A DNA stretch of 64,000 nt, from positions 1-64,000 of the forward strand of contig CANJSF010000018.1 in NCBI GenBank assembly GCA_947476925.1, written 5' to 3'. The notes beneath the pieces were generated by a model. That model did no database searches. It worked only from the letters and a program-made list of their open reading frames with translations, and was not told where the DNA came from. The first letter of the stretch is position 1, and every line of letters begins with the position of its first letter. Shown in pieces: positions 9,491-17,505 of the stretch. Both the position numbers and the translations under genes were made by a program. Source of the stretch: Rhodospirillaceae bacterium (GTDB lineage Bacteria > Pseudomonadota > Alphaproteobacteria > Rhodospirillales > Rhodospirillaceae).

Positions 9491-9554
9491 TTATTAGTTA
9501 ACGTATATTGTCAAATATTGACTAATAAACCATCACTTCAGAAAACTGGAAGTG
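9491..9554. promoter_or_regulatory. Candidate PspF enhancer sites upstream of the psp promoter
   Basis: Two perfect inverted repeats lie 46-109 bases upstream of the sigma54 -24 element: TTATTAGT (9491-9498) with ACTAATAA (9521-9528), and CACTTC (9534-9539) with GAAGTG (9549-9554). In E. coli, PspF binds two upstream activating sites at a similar distance and represses its own divergent gene from there. Identity as PspF sites is inference from position and symmetry. Confidence 0.5.
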
Positions 9555-9599
9555 AGTGAATAGTTATATATTTCAATATCTTAGCCATGACTCAAAACT

Positions 9600-9615
9600 T
9601 GGCATGGCTCTTGCA
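9600..9615 (+). promoter_or_regulatory. Sigma54 (RpoN) promoter of the psp operon
   Basis: TGGCATGGCTCTTGCA matches the sigma54 consensus TGGCACG-N4-TTGCW almost perfectly, with GG at -24 (9601-9602) and GC at -12 (9613-9614) and the correct spacing. It lies 61 bases before the first psp-cluster gene and downstream of the palindromes assigned to PspF. Transcription should start near 9626. Confidence 0.9.
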
Positions 9616-9675
9616 AATTATGTCGCAAGACGTCACCGGGGATGGTGACGCCACATCAAACCGAAGGAGACTACC

Positions 9676-9972
9676 ATGATCAATCACACCGTTTTATCCC
9701 GCGTTGTTGGCGCTGTCGTTGCCATCACCATCGTTTCTGTTGGACTGCCAGCGTTTGCCGCAGAAAAAACCAGCACGTCGTCGTGGCTTGCCAGCCAAAA
9801 AGAATTTCTGCGCGAGAAGCTGAGCTCGGCCCCGCCCGTGACCTTCAAGTTTATCGGCAACAGCATTGTACCGGTGTTCGTGAAGCAATCGCCGAAGTAC
9901 ATCGTTATCGTCGAAGCAGTTGATTCGGCGGTTTCGGGCGCCGGCGGCACAACGAAACGCGCGATGCGCTAA
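9676..9972 (+). CDS. Small exported protein leading the psp operon, 98 aa
   Basis: The start follows a strong AAGGAGA ribosome-binding site, and the gene is the first after the sigma54 promoter. Residues 1-28 are a signal peptide or membrane anchor (LSRVVGAVVAITIVSVGLPA, then FAAEK). The mature part of about 70 residues contains TFKFIGNSIVPVFVKQSPKYIVIVEAVDS, which looks beta-rich, and a Gly-rich tail. I recognise no family. Its place 40 bases before pspA suggests it is expressed with the phage-shock response and may act in the periplasm or at the inner membrane. Confidence 0.75.
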   Translation: MINHTVLSRVVGAVVAITIVSVGLPAFAAEKTSTSSWLASQKEFLREKLSSAPPVTFKFIGNSIVPVFVKQSPKYIVIVEAVDSAVSGAGGTTKRAMR

Positions 9973-10012
9973 ATAAACACCACCCCCTCCCCTCACCTCG
10001 GAGCACCTCACC

Positions 10013-10678
10013 ATGGGTATCTTTTCTCGCCTGACCGATATCGTGAATTCCAACATCACCGCCCTGCTCGACCGTGCGGAAGACCCCGCCAAAATGATCC
10101 GCCTGATCGTTCAGGAAATGGAAGACACCTTGGTCGAGGTTCGCTCGGACGCCGCTCGCCTGATTGCCGAACGCAAAGAGATCAGCCGCCGTTTAGGCAA
10201 GTTGGTCGACGCGCAAGGCGAATGGCAAAAGCGTGCCGAATTGGCCTTAAGCCGCAACCGCGAAGATCTGGCGCGTGCCGCGCTGGTTGAAAAAGCCAAG
10301 GTCGCCGAACTGATCAAAGCGATTGAAACCGATGACGCCATCTTGGCAGAACGGATGGCCAACCTGGATGCCGATATCCATCGTTTGCAAGAAAAGCTGA
10401 GTGAAGCGAAAGCCAAGCAGGCCAGCCTGATGGCCCGCGCCAAGACCGCTAACGCCCGCCTGTCGGTGCGCGAGCAGCTGTACGACGGCCGTGTGAACGG
10501 TGCCCTGGCCCGCTTTGACTCCATCGAAAAGAAGCTGGACGAAGTGGAAGGTCGTGTGGAAGCTTTCGATATGGGCAAAGGCAAAACCCTGGCCGACGAA
10601 ATCGCCGACTTGGAAGCTGAAACCGAGATCGACGCCGAGTTAGCCAAACTGAAAGCCATTGCCGGCAAGCAAGCTTAA
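10013..10678 (+). CDS. pspA: Phage shock protein A (PspA/IM30 family)
   Basis: The 221-residue protein has the size and all-helical coiled-coil composition of PspA. The N-terminal amphipathic helix MGIFSRLTDIVNSNITALLD binds membranes, and EDPAKMIRLIVQEMEDTL is the family signature. PspA binds PspF to keep it off in unstressed cells and forms protective ESCRT-III-like scaffolds on damaged inner membrane. A GGAG ribosome-binding site precedes the ATG. It is transcribed from the sigma54 promoter together with the flanking small membrane proteins. Confidence 0.95.
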   Translation: MGIFSRLTDIVNSNITALLDRAEDPAKMIRLIVQEMEDTLVEVRSDAARLIAERKEISRRLGKLVDAQGEWQKRAELALSRNREDLARAALVEKAKVAELIKAIETDDAILAERMANLDADIHRLQEKLSEAKAKQASLMARAKTANARLSVREQLYDGRVNGALARFDSIEKKLDEVEGRVEAFDMGKGKTLADEIADLEAETEIDAELAKLKAIAGKQA

Positions 10679-10717
10679 GCGCAACTCGGTTGGGGGCGCG
10701 CGTGGGGAGCGAATGTA

Positions 10718-10990
10718 ATGGAACCGTCGATACCGTTTGACCCTACCGTGGCCATGATCGAGTTCATGGGCATTCTCAAGCTTGCAACCATCTTCGCGTT
10801 CGTGTTGGCGATTATTTGGCTGAAGCATTATCGCAACAACCGCAAAGCCGAGATCGCGATACTGGCCGAAGACGAAAAAGCAACGCTTGAGGAGTTAGGC
10901 CGGATTGCGACAAAGCTCGACGAGCGCGTCGGAACACTGGAAAAAATTCTGGATAGCGAGCAGCCCAAGTGGCGCGATACGGCCGCCTAA
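10718..10990 (+). CDS. PspB-like membrane protein, first copy
   Basis: The 90-residue protein has one N-terminal transmembrane helix (about residues 18-36, GILKLATIFAFVLAIIWL) and a cytoplasmic helical tail ending TLEKILDSEQPKWRD. That tail closely matches the PspB end of the next gene (ALEKILETEDPKWKE), so the two are paralogues. A GGGGAG ribosome-binding site precedes the ATG. PspB relays membrane stress to PspA with PspC; this diverged copy may supplement or modulate that. It has a longer, acidic N-terminus than canonical PspB. Confidence 0.75.
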   Translation: MEPSIPFDPTVAMIEFMGILKLATIFAFVLAIIWLKHYRNNRKAEIAILAEDEKATLEELGRIATKLDERVGTLEKILDSEQPKWRDTAA

Positions 10991-11023
10991 ATAACGACAA
11001 AAGAAAGACTGGGGAAAGCAGCG

Positions 11024-11263
11024 ATGGCCGATGCGTTTTTAGCTTTAATGGTGCCAATGATCATCTTCATGGTGATCGTCGCACCGATATGGTTGGTTTT
11101 GCACTACCGATCAAAAAGCCAAGCCAACAAAAGCCTTGGCGCCGAAGAACAAGAGATACTCGATCAGTTAGCGCGCTTGGCGACAAAAATGGATGACCGC
11201 CTGAGCGCGCTGGAAAAGATTCTCGAAACTGAGGATCCAAAATGGAAGGAAAAAGCCCAATGA
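11024..11263 (+). CDS. pspB: Phage shock protein B
   Basis: At 79 residues, with an N-terminal membrane helix (LALMVPMIIFMVIVAPIWLV), a basic stop-transfer (HYRSKSQ) and an amphipathic tail DQLARLATKMDDRLSALEKI, this is a standard PspB. The TGA overlaps the pspC ATG (ATGA at 11260-11263), so the two are translationally coupled, as fits proteins that work as a PspBC sensor. A GGGGA ribosome-binding site precedes the start. Confidence 0.88.
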   Translation: MADAFLALMVPMIIFMVIVAPIWLVLHYRSKSQANKSLGAEEQEILDQLARLATKMDDRLSALEKILETEDPKWKEKAQ

Positions 11264-11646
11264 CCACGCGCACGATTTATCGCGACACCGAGAATGGCAA
11301 AATTGCTGGCGTTGTTGCAGGCTTAGCGGAGCATTTTGGTTGGAGCCGTAGATACGCCCGCATTGGCTGGGTGATTGCGAGCCTCTTCTGGATGCCCGTT
11401 ATGATTGCCGCGTACTTGCTGATGGCTTGGCTGCTGGAGCCAAAGCCACGAACCAACACCAGTGCGTCGGCCTTCACGTCGGCAAACCTCGGCATCGATG
11501 GCGCCAACACTGCGCCGACGTTGCGCAATCGGTTCAGCGACGTGCGCGACAAGTTCAGCCGTTTAGAGCAACGCCTGCGCTCGATTGAAAAGGTCGTAAC
11601 ATCACGCGAGTTCCAGATGGACCGCGAGTTGCGCAAGCCCACCTAA
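11260..11646 (+). CDS. pspC: Phage shock protein C
   Basis: I start at ATG 11260, coupled to pspB, rather than at the in-frame ATG 11242, because AAGGAAAA precedes it and TTRTIYRDTENGKIAGVVAG is the typical N-terminus. The PspC domain (about residues 5-65) includes a hydrophobic span WVIASLFWMPVMIAAYLLMA. The last 40 residues form a coiled coil (FSDVRDKFSRLEQRLRSIEK). PspC senses inner-membrane damage with PspB and releases PspF from PspA. The protein is 128 residues. Confidence 0.9.
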   Translation: MTTRTIYRDTENGKIAGVVAGLAEHFGWSRRYARIGWVIASLFWMPVMIAAYLLMAWLLEPKPRTNTSASAFTSANLGIDGANTAPTLRNRFSDVRDKFSRLEQRLRSIEKVVTSREFQMDRELRKPT

Positions 11647-11680
11647 ACTCAGACTTCCACTTCATTTGTTGACGAAACAC

Positions 11681-11705
11681 CGCTGCCTCAAACGTCAAGG
11701 CAGCG
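11681..11705 (+). terminator. Stem-loop between pspC and the subtilase gene
   Basis: CGCTGCCT (11681-11688) and AGGCAGCG (11698-11705) form a perfect 8-bp stem with a 9-base loop. No U-tract follows, so it is not a classical intrinsic terminator. It may attenuate or stabilise the psp transcript before the subtilase gene. It ends 19 bases before the next ATG. Confidence 0.4.
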
Positions 11706-11724
11706 AACGGGGGAGACGTGTGTC

Positions 11725-12642
11725 ATGGCGACTTCATTGATCGGCGGACTGTTGGCGCTTGTGGCCCTGATGTTCAGCGCGCCTATCTCGATGGCGGCGA
11801 GTGCCGTCAAAGTGGGCTTGGTCGATCTGGGCATCGAACGCAGCGATTTCTCAAATCTTGAGAATGTCACGGTGCGCACCATGGCGTTTTGGACCTCAGG
11901 CACTGTCGAAGCTCGCAAGCAGGATAAAACGCGCGCTCGCAGCCACGGCGAAGACATGGTGCGGACGTTGGTCAAGAACTTCCGCGCGATTGACGCCACC
12001 ACGCCAATCATCATCTACGTCGCCACACCCTTTCGCGCAGACCCCAAAACCGGTGCGCTGAAGCTCGACATGGACGACCTCACTTATGCCTATAACTGGT
12101 TTGCTCATGAGGGCGTGCGCATTGTCGGCGAGACATTCGTCGGCCCCGACAGCGACGACCAACACGCCGCGCTGCGCCACGCCACGCAAGCAGGCCTGGT
12201 GGTGTTAGCCTCGGCGGGCAATGGGCCTGAGCACAATGCCGTGCCGCCTTTTCCTGCGGCTTACGACGAGGCCATTTCGATTTCTACCACAGCCTTGAGT
12301 GCGGAACTCGCGCGTGAAACGGATCGCAATAGCTATGTCGACTTTTCGGTGGCGCCTAAAGCCATCTCTGCCATCGCGTACCGCAACGACCCAGAGGTCT
12401 CAAGCCTGCAAGGATCATCTGCCGCAACCGCAGCGGCCACCGGCATCCTCGGCGCGCTAAGCTTGCGCCGCGTGGTGAAGGACCGCGGCGACGCCGTGAT
12501 GCTGCTGGGCTGCGTGGCACGACCGGCGGCCAACTTTGCCGGCGGCCATGCCTGGGGCAATGGCGTGCTGGTAGCCACCGACATCGGCGCCAAGCTGCGC
12601 ACCCAAGGGTCTAACGCACATCCGTGCGGGTCGGCCGTGTAG
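11725..12642 (+). CDS. Exported subtilisin-like (S8) serine protease
   Basis: The 305-residue protein has a signal peptide (residues 1-25, ending SMAASA). All three catalytic motifs of subtilases are visible: Asp in VGLVDLGI, His in RSHGEDM and Ser in GSSAATAAATG, with the oxyanion Asn in ASAGNGP. It is small for a subtilase. The start has a GGGGGAGA ribosome-binding site. It follows pspC by 78 bases on the same strand, with only a hairpin lacking a U-tract between, so sigma54 read-through is possible. A role in clearing damaged envelope proteins is inference. Confidence 0.8.
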   Translation: MATSLIGGLLALVALMFSAPISMAASAVKVGLVDLGIERSDFSNLENVTVRTMAFWTSGTVEARKQDKTRARSHGEDMVRTLVKNFRAIDATTPIIIYVATPFRADPKTGALKLDMDDLTYAYNWFAHEGVRIVGETFVGPDSDDQHAALRHATQAGLVVLASAGNGPEHNAVPPFPAAYDEAISISTTALSAELARETDRNSYVDFSVAPKAISAIAYRNDPEVSSLQGSSAATAAATGILGALSLRRVVKDRGDAVMLLGCVARPAANFAGGHAWGNGVLVATDIGAKLRTQGSNAHPCGSAV

Positions 12643-12799
12643 GGTTGGTGCAACGCAGCACGGGGCTGACCACCGGCGAACCCGGTTAGGAAACATGTTT
12701 ACCGGCTATACCGGCCGCTGGTTGGTCGCCTTCCGCGCCTTTGTGCAAAATGGGAGTTATGAGAGAAATGAAGTCTCAAGGCATTGTGGGGAAAACCTT

Positions 12800-14740
12800 A
12801 TGAGCGCGACCTCATTCGTGAAGCCGATGATCACTGCGGCATTGGCGTTTATGATTCTTCATAGCACTGCCTCGTCGCAAGATTCTGCACCAAGCCCATC
12901 ACCCCTCACGCCCGTTGAGTTAACCGCCACGGACCTTGAAACCTTTCTTGCTCCGCTGATGGCCGAGCAATTGGATAAAAATAAGGTCGCAGGCGCTGTG
13001 ATCTCGGTGGTGAAAGATGGCGAGATTATTTTCGCCAAGGGTTACGGCTTTGCCGACGTGGCGGCAAAAACACCAATGACGCCCGAAGTAACATTAGTGC
13101 GCCCCGGTTCCATTTCTAAACTATTCACCGCCATTGCGGTGATGCAACTGGTCGAGCAAGGCAAGCTCGACATCGACCGCGATGTGAATGAGTACATCGA
13201 CTTTGCGATCCCGACGCCACCGGGCGGTGTGCCCGTGACGCTGCGCCGCCTCATGACCCACCGCGCGGGGTTTGAGGAACAGGCTAAAGAGCTGATCACC
13301 TTCGATCAAAAGCCAAAAGCCTTGGGCATATGGTTGAAAGATCATCAGCCCCCACGCCTTTACCCCAAAGGCAATGTGTCCTCGTACTCCAATTACGGCG
13401 TCGGTCTGGCGGGCTATATCGTCGCGCGTGTTTCAGGCGAGCAGTATGCCGACTACATCGAAAAGCATATTCTTCGCCCGTTGCAAATGAACCACGCCAC
13501 ATTTCAACAGCCGCCGGCGGCCGATTTGCGCGCCGCCGTCTCTCAGGCTTACTTCAGCGACGACCAACCACCCTTGCCTGGCTATGAAATGGTGCCCGCA
13601 GCACCAGCCGGCGCGTTGGCCGCTACGGCCACCGACATGAGCCGCTTTATGCTGACCCTGTTGAATGGCGGCACCTGGGACGGTCAGAAAATTCTGAACG
13701 CAGAAACCTTGGCGACCATGCTGTCGCCGCAAATCAAAACGCCGGCGGGCGAGATGGGCTTGCAGTTCGTGAGCTTTCCGTTTGGCGGGCGCAATTACAT
13801 TGGCCACACGGGCGGCACCATTGCCGTGTTTAGTAACTTCATCTTCCTTCCGGAAAAGAACTTTGGACTATTCGTCTCGTTCAATACCCTCACGAGCGAC
13901 CGCGCACTCGTTGATATCCCGCGCCAAATTGCGGAGCGGTATTTTCCCTCCCCACTCTCGCCCCCTGCCCCAATCGCGGTGGGGGCCAGCAAAGCCGCCG
14001 TCGCTGAAGGCGTTTATCAAATCAGCCAGCGGTCGGACTCAAGTTTCCTGAAACTTTTGGCGTTAGTCGGTCAAATGCGCGTCAGCGCAAAGGACAACGG
14101 GGCCATCGACGTCGCGCCCGTTCTAGGCGGGGGTGACGCCCCCAAGCATATGAATGAAATTGAACCTGGCGTTTTTCGAAGCGCGACTGGCGCGGTCACG
14201 AGTTTTGCGCTGAACACTGACAATGGTGGAATGACCATGCAGGTCAGCCCGCCCGCGGTGGAGTTTCATCGTGTGCCGTGGCACCAGGACGCACGCCTGG
14301 TCCTTCCACTGGCAGCACTGAGTTTCGTCATTGCGTTCGTCAGCTTGGTCGGTTGGCCAGTGGAGGCGTACTTCCGTTATCGAAAGAACGCGACCGCCAA
14401 TGCCGATTTGGCAGCCAACAAAGCCCAGCGGCTCATCCGTACCATTTCCGGGTTACAAGTTTTTGTTCTGGGCACTTTTTTAAGCCTGGTCGCTTGGATG
14501 GGCGAAGACGTCAGCAAACTTGATGGACGACTTGATTCAGCTTTTGGCGGTATTTATGCCGGTGCATGGCTAAGTGTCCTGGGCGCGATGATCGCCGTGG
14601 CTATCGCGTTTCAATTCTTGCGGAAAAGCGTCGGCAGCCGTTGGATGCGCATTCAACACACCGTTCTCGCGGCGACAACAGTCGTACTGGCGTGGTTCTT
14701 CGTGACCTATAACATCGCCGGAACGACGTTGAAGTATTAG
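12800..14740 (+). CDS. Class C beta-lactamase-type serine hydrolase with C-terminal membrane domain
   Basis: I start at ATG 12800, which follows GTGGGGAAAACC and gives a signal peptide (MSATSFVKPMITAALAFMIL); the frame back to 12695 is rejected. The 646-residue protein holds a beta-lactamase/penicillin-binding fold with SISK (S-x-x-K), SYSNYG (Y-x-N) and GHTGG. After about residue 490 come four predicted membrane helices, from LVLPLAALSFVIAFVSLVGW to VLAATTVVLAWFFVTYNIAG. Such proteins usually hydrolyse peptide or ester bonds in the periplasm rather than beta-lactams. The substrate is unknown. Confidence 0.88.
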   Translation: MSATSFVKPMITAALAFMILHSTASSQDSAPSPSPLTPVELTATDLETFLAPLMAEQLDKNKVAGAVISVVKDGEIIFAKGYGFADVAAKTPMTPEVTLVRPGSISKLFTAIAVMQLVEQGKLDIDRDVNEYIDFAIPTPPGGVPVTLRRLMTHRAGFEEQAKELITFDQKPKALGIWLKDHQPPRLYPKGNVSSYSNYGVGLAGYIVARVSGEQYADYIEKHILRPLQMNHATFQQPPAADLRAAVSQAYFSDDQPPLPGYEMVPAAPAGALAATATDMSRFMLTLLNGGTWDGQKILNAETLATMLSPQIKTPAGEMGLQFVSFPFGGRNYIGHTGGTIAVFSNFIFLPEKNFGLFVSFNTLTSDRALVDIPRQIAERYFPSPLSPPAPIAVGASKAAVAEGVYQISQRSDSSFLKLLALVGQMRVSAKDNGAIDVAPVLGGGDAPKHMNEIEPGVFRSATGAVTSFALNTDNGGMTMQVSPPAVEFHRVPWHQDARLVLPLAALSFVIAFVSLVGWPVEAYFRYRKNATANADLAANKAQRLIRTISGLQVFVLGTFLSLVAWMGEDVSKLDGRLDSAFGGIYAGAWLSVLGAMIAVAIAFQFLRKSVGSRWMRIQHTVLAATTVVLAWFFVTYNIAGTTLKY

Positions 14741-14793
14741 TGCCTCCATTCTCGCGACTCCCAAATCTGCGAGCAGGAACACAAGTCACGCGC

Positions 14794-15342
14794 TTAATCC
14801 GCGTAGCGAATCTCAACCACTTCGATTTTCTCGTCGCCCGCCGGGGTGCGCAGTGTCACGGTGTCGCCTGCGTAGGCCTTCATGAGCGCCTTTGCGACGG
14901 GCGAGACCCAACTCACCATACCTTGCTCTAGATTCGCCTGGTCGATGCCGACAATCCGCACGGTGGTCTGGGCGCCATGCTGGTCGATGTAGGTAACGGT
15001 TGCGCCAAAAAATACCTGCTCGCGGTTTTTTTGCAATTTCGGGTCCACCAGCACTGCGCTTTCGACACGTTTAGTGAGGTAACGCAAGCGCCGGTCAATC
15101 TCGCGCAGGCGCTTCTTACCATAGATGTAGTCGCCGTTTTCAGAGCGGTCGCCATTGCCCGCCGCCCACGACACAACCTCAACCACCTTTGGGCGTTCGA
15201 CGCGCGCGAGATGGTTAAGCTCAGTGCGCAGCTGCTCTAAACCCTCGGGCGTGACGTAGTTTTTCAAACCCGCCGGCAAGCCCTCGGGCTCATCTGGCAG
15301 TTCGTCATCGGTCTCGGTCTCTTTGACGAAGGCTTTACTCAT
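14794..15342 (-). CDS. greB: Transcription elongation factor GreB
   Basis: The 182-residue protein has the Gre layout: an N-terminal coiled coil (YVTPEGLEQLRTELNHL onward) with the acidic tip GDRSENGDYIYGKKRLREIDRR, and a C-terminal FKBP-like domain ending TLRTPAGDEKIEVVEIRY. The YGKKRLREIDRR segment is characteristic of GreB rather than GreA. It enters the RNA polymerase secondary channel and stimulates transcript cleavage to rescue backtracked complexes. The 25-residue acidic N-terminal extension (ETETDDELPDEPEGLP) is common in alphaproteobacterial GreB. Confidence 0.93.
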   Translation of the reverse strand: MSKAFVKETETDDELPDEPEGLPAGLKNYVTPEGLEQLRTELNHLARVERPKVVEVVSWAAGNGDRSENGDYIYGKKRLREIDRRLRYLTKRVESAVLVDPKLQKNREQVFFGATVTYIDQHGAQTTVRIVGIDQANLEQGMVSWVSPVAKALMKAYAGDTVTLRTPAGDEKIEVVEIRYAD

Positions 15343-15444
15343 GATGTGGAGTTCGCGATGGCCTTAGGTTGGAGCAAACTGAGGTTGGGGTGAAGTTACA
15401 GTTATTTCGACGTTCAGTTCACGATTAGTACAACATCACGTCGT

Positions 15445-16281
15445 TCAAACATGCGCGGTCAAACCCATCCAACCTTGGTATCCCACATACACGCCAACAA
15501 GTATAATGAGCGCGCTGGAAAAGTATGGCGCGCGATGCGCAAAAGTACCAAACCAGGAAAATCGGGTCGAGGCATGACGAACACTGAGCGCCGCCGCTGC
15601 ACCAACGGTCACCAGTGTAATCGCGAGGCCGATCGAAAAACATAAAACCAGCACGGCCCCGAGTGTGAACTGTTTAAGCTGAAGGCACAGCAACAAGACG
15701 GTGACGGAGGCCGGGCAAGGAATGAGCCCTCCGGTCAGTCCGAACACAGCAATCTGGCCGGTTGTGACATGGCGGTTGGCGAACTTGCGACGAATATCAT
15801 TCGCGTGTGCGCGTTCGTGAGCGTCTTGATAGCCTGCGGCCGCAACGTCAAGACCGCTCAATTCTTCATGCCCGTGATCGTGATCGTGCGCATCGTCGTG
15901 ATGGTCATGTTCTTCTGATGCGAGCTTGGCATCTTGCTGGTTGCGCCACGTACGCCACAGCATCCAAACAGCAATGCCGATGATGATGCCAGAGGATGCC
16001 AACTGTAAGTATGGCTCGACGCTTTCCGTACCCATGCCCTGCCAGAGGTACATACCGCTCAGAGCAATCGCCCATACGACAGCGGTATGTGAAACGGTTG
16101 CCGCGAGGCCCAACAGCACGGCCTGAGTGACGGTGCCGCGCACCGCGACGATGAAAGCGGCCATCATGGTTTTCGAGTGGCCGGGTTCGAGGCCATGCAG
16201 CGCGCCCAAAAGAATGGCGCTGGGAACGAACAACCAGGCGTGGGCTGTGCCTTGTTGCAGCAGATCGGCGAACGTGGGCAT
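15445..16281 (-). CDS. rcnA: Nickel/cobalt efflux transporter RcnA family
   Basis: The 278-residue membrane protein has about six helices. The first carries the NiCoT-like motif LLGALHGLEPGHSKTMM. A cytoplasmic His-rich loop (EEHDHHDDAHDHDHGHEE) follows helix 3, and GGLIPCPASVTVLLLCL is the second family signature. RcnA exports nickel and cobalt. It lies 9 bases downstream of a metal-responsive repressor gene and so is controlled by the operator at 16579-16597. Metal specificity cannot be fixed from sequence alone. Confidence 0.92.
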   Translation of the reverse strand: MPTFADLLQQGTAHAWLFVPSAILLGALHGLEPGHSKTMMAAFIVAVRGTVTQAVLLGLAATVSHTAVVWAIALSGMYLWQGMGTESVEPYLQLASSGIIIGIAVWMLWRTWRNQQDAKLASEEHDHHDDAHDHDHGHEELSGLDVAAAGYQDAHERAHANDIRRKFANRHVTTGQIAVFGLTGGLIPCPASVTVLLLCLQLKQFTLGAVLVLCFSIGLAITLVTVGAAAALSVRHASTRFSWFGTFAHRAPYFSSALIILVGVYVGYQGWMGLTAHV

Positions 16282-16290
16282 TGCCGATCC

Positions 16291-16569
16291 TTACAGATAT
16301 TTGGTGATTTGTTTGAACTCGTCGATGGGACGCCGCTGTTCGCGGCCAAGCCCCCCGACGGCATCTTCAAGGCAAACATCCAGGTGATCTTGGATCAGCT
16401 GCTTCTTGGCCTGGGTTACGGCTTTTTCAACGGCGTGAAGTTGCTGCGCGATATCGAGGCATGTGCGGCCAGCCTCGACCATACCCGTAATACTGCGAAG
16501 ATGACCTTCGGCCCGCTTCAGGCGCTTGATGATATCGGGACGGGCATGATGATTTCGGTGCTTTGACAT
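16291..16569 (-). CDS. Metal-responsive repressor, RcnR/CsoR/FrmR family
   Basis: The 92-residue all-helical protein matches the DUF156 repressor family (DIIKRLKRAEGHLRSITGMV). The metal or thiol ligand positions are C37, H62 and C66, plus His residues at 4, 7 and 8. A Cys-His-Cys set resembles CsoR (copper), whereas RcnR has Cys-His-His with an N-terminal His. The neighbour is an RcnA-type exporter, so I expect nickel/cobalt sensing but cannot exclude copper. It heads the operon and should repress itself and rcnA. Confidence 0.88.
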   Translation of the reverse strand: MSKHRNHHARPDIIKRLKRAEGHLRSITGMVEAGRTCLDIAQQLHAVEKAVTQAKKQLIQDHLDVCLEDAVGGLGREQRRPIDEFKQITKYL

Positions 16570-16578
16570 GGTATATCC

Positions 16579-16597
16579 TATCCCCCGGGAGGGGATA
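16579..16597. promoter_or_regulatory. Operator of the rcnR-like/rcnA operon
   Basis: TATCCCC-CGGGA-GGGGATA is a perfect 7+7 inverted repeat ending 10 bases upstream of the repressor ATG (minus strand). It has the TA-flanked G/C tract typical of operators for the RcnR/CsoR/FrmR family. Bound repressor would block transcription or translation start of the operon. Confidence 0.75.
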
Positions 16598-16774
16598 CGA
16601 CAAGCCCTGCTTTGCGACCCTGCCGAACAGCGGGCGCGTCAATACGCGAAACTCAATCTGAGAGTCCGGATGGAAGCTGTTGCGATAGGGCATTGTAAAG
16701 TGACGGCGCGGTCTCTCAGTAACGGCATCACGCGTGATGGAGGTGACGAGCCGTGGGGGCGCGAGCGGGGCTCC

Positions 16775-17461
16775 CTACTCCCACTTTACATTCTTCATGG
16801 CCTTGAGTTTGTCGATCACACCACGGCGTTCGTAATAGGGCTTTTTGCGCATCTCGGGGTCTTGCTCGCCTTTGTCGTGGGCCTCGACATTGCGGATAAT
16901 CTCTTCAGCGGCTGCGGGCTTCAACACAACAACGCCGTCGCTATCGCCCAGAATAATATCACCGGGGTTGACGATGACCCCACCACAGATAATCGGCACG
17001 TTGATTGAGCCGGGCCCGTCCGATGTGGTGGCGGTGGCTGCAACGGCGCGCGCAAAGATCGGCATTTGCACACGCTCGCGCGCCAACAATGCAGAATTCA
17101 TAGTAGCACCATCTATCACCACACCCGCCACGCCGGCACCTTTGGCACACATGGTCATGCTCATGCCCCACACCGCCACATCGGTATAGCCACCTGCATC
17201 AACCACAATAATGTCACCGGGTTTTGCATATTTGGGTGCCAACTCGCCGACCATGCGGTCGTACCACTGCTCGGGGCGCACCGTTAGTGCGGGGCCGCAA
17301 ATACGCCAGGTGGGCTCTAAGGGTTTGATCGCCGGATGCATGGTTTGGCGGGGGCCTGCCTCAAAGCCCGACACGCCGACGTGCAGTTTGGCAACCTTGG
17401 CAATGAGCTCGGCCGACGGGCGTTTGAAATCAGCGACAATAGTATGATTGGCGACGCTCAT
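16775..17461 (-). CDS. RraA-like family protein (aldolase/decarboxylase fold)
   Basis: The 228-residue protein has the RraA/HMG-aldolase fold: GPALTVRPEQ near residue 56, GDIIVVDAGGYTDVAVWG with the phosphate-binding loop, and GVIVNPGDIILGDSDGVVV. In active aldolases the loop reads DGavRD, whose Arg and Asp hold pyruvate and the metal; here it is DGATMN, so both are replaced. It is therefore unlikely to be a standard 4-hydroxy-4-methyl-2-oxoglutarate aldolase. RNase E inhibition (RraA proper) is also uncertain, since the family name covers many functions. Only 44 bases separate it from the divergent SBP gene, so they share a control region. Confidence 0.82.
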   Translation of the reverse strand: MSVANHTIVADFKRPSAELIAKVAKLHVGVSGFEAGPRQTMHPAIKPLEPTWRICGPALTVRPEQWYDRMVGELAPKYAKPGDIIVVDAGGYTDVAVWGMSMTMCAKGAGVAGVVIDGATMNSALLARERVQMPIFARAVAATATTSDGPGSINVPIICGGVIVNPGDIILGDSDGVVVLKPAAAEEIIRNVEAHDKGEQDPEMRKKPYYERRGVIDKLKAMKNVKWE

Positions 17462-17505
17462 GAAAATGTCCTCAAGTCATCGCGCTTTTGCGCTATTCTG
17501 AAGCC

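Noticed and set aside
16598-16774. Metal riboswitch upstream of the rcnR-like gene
   Set aside because: I found no NiCo or cobalamin riboswitch consensus; the DNA operator explains the control.
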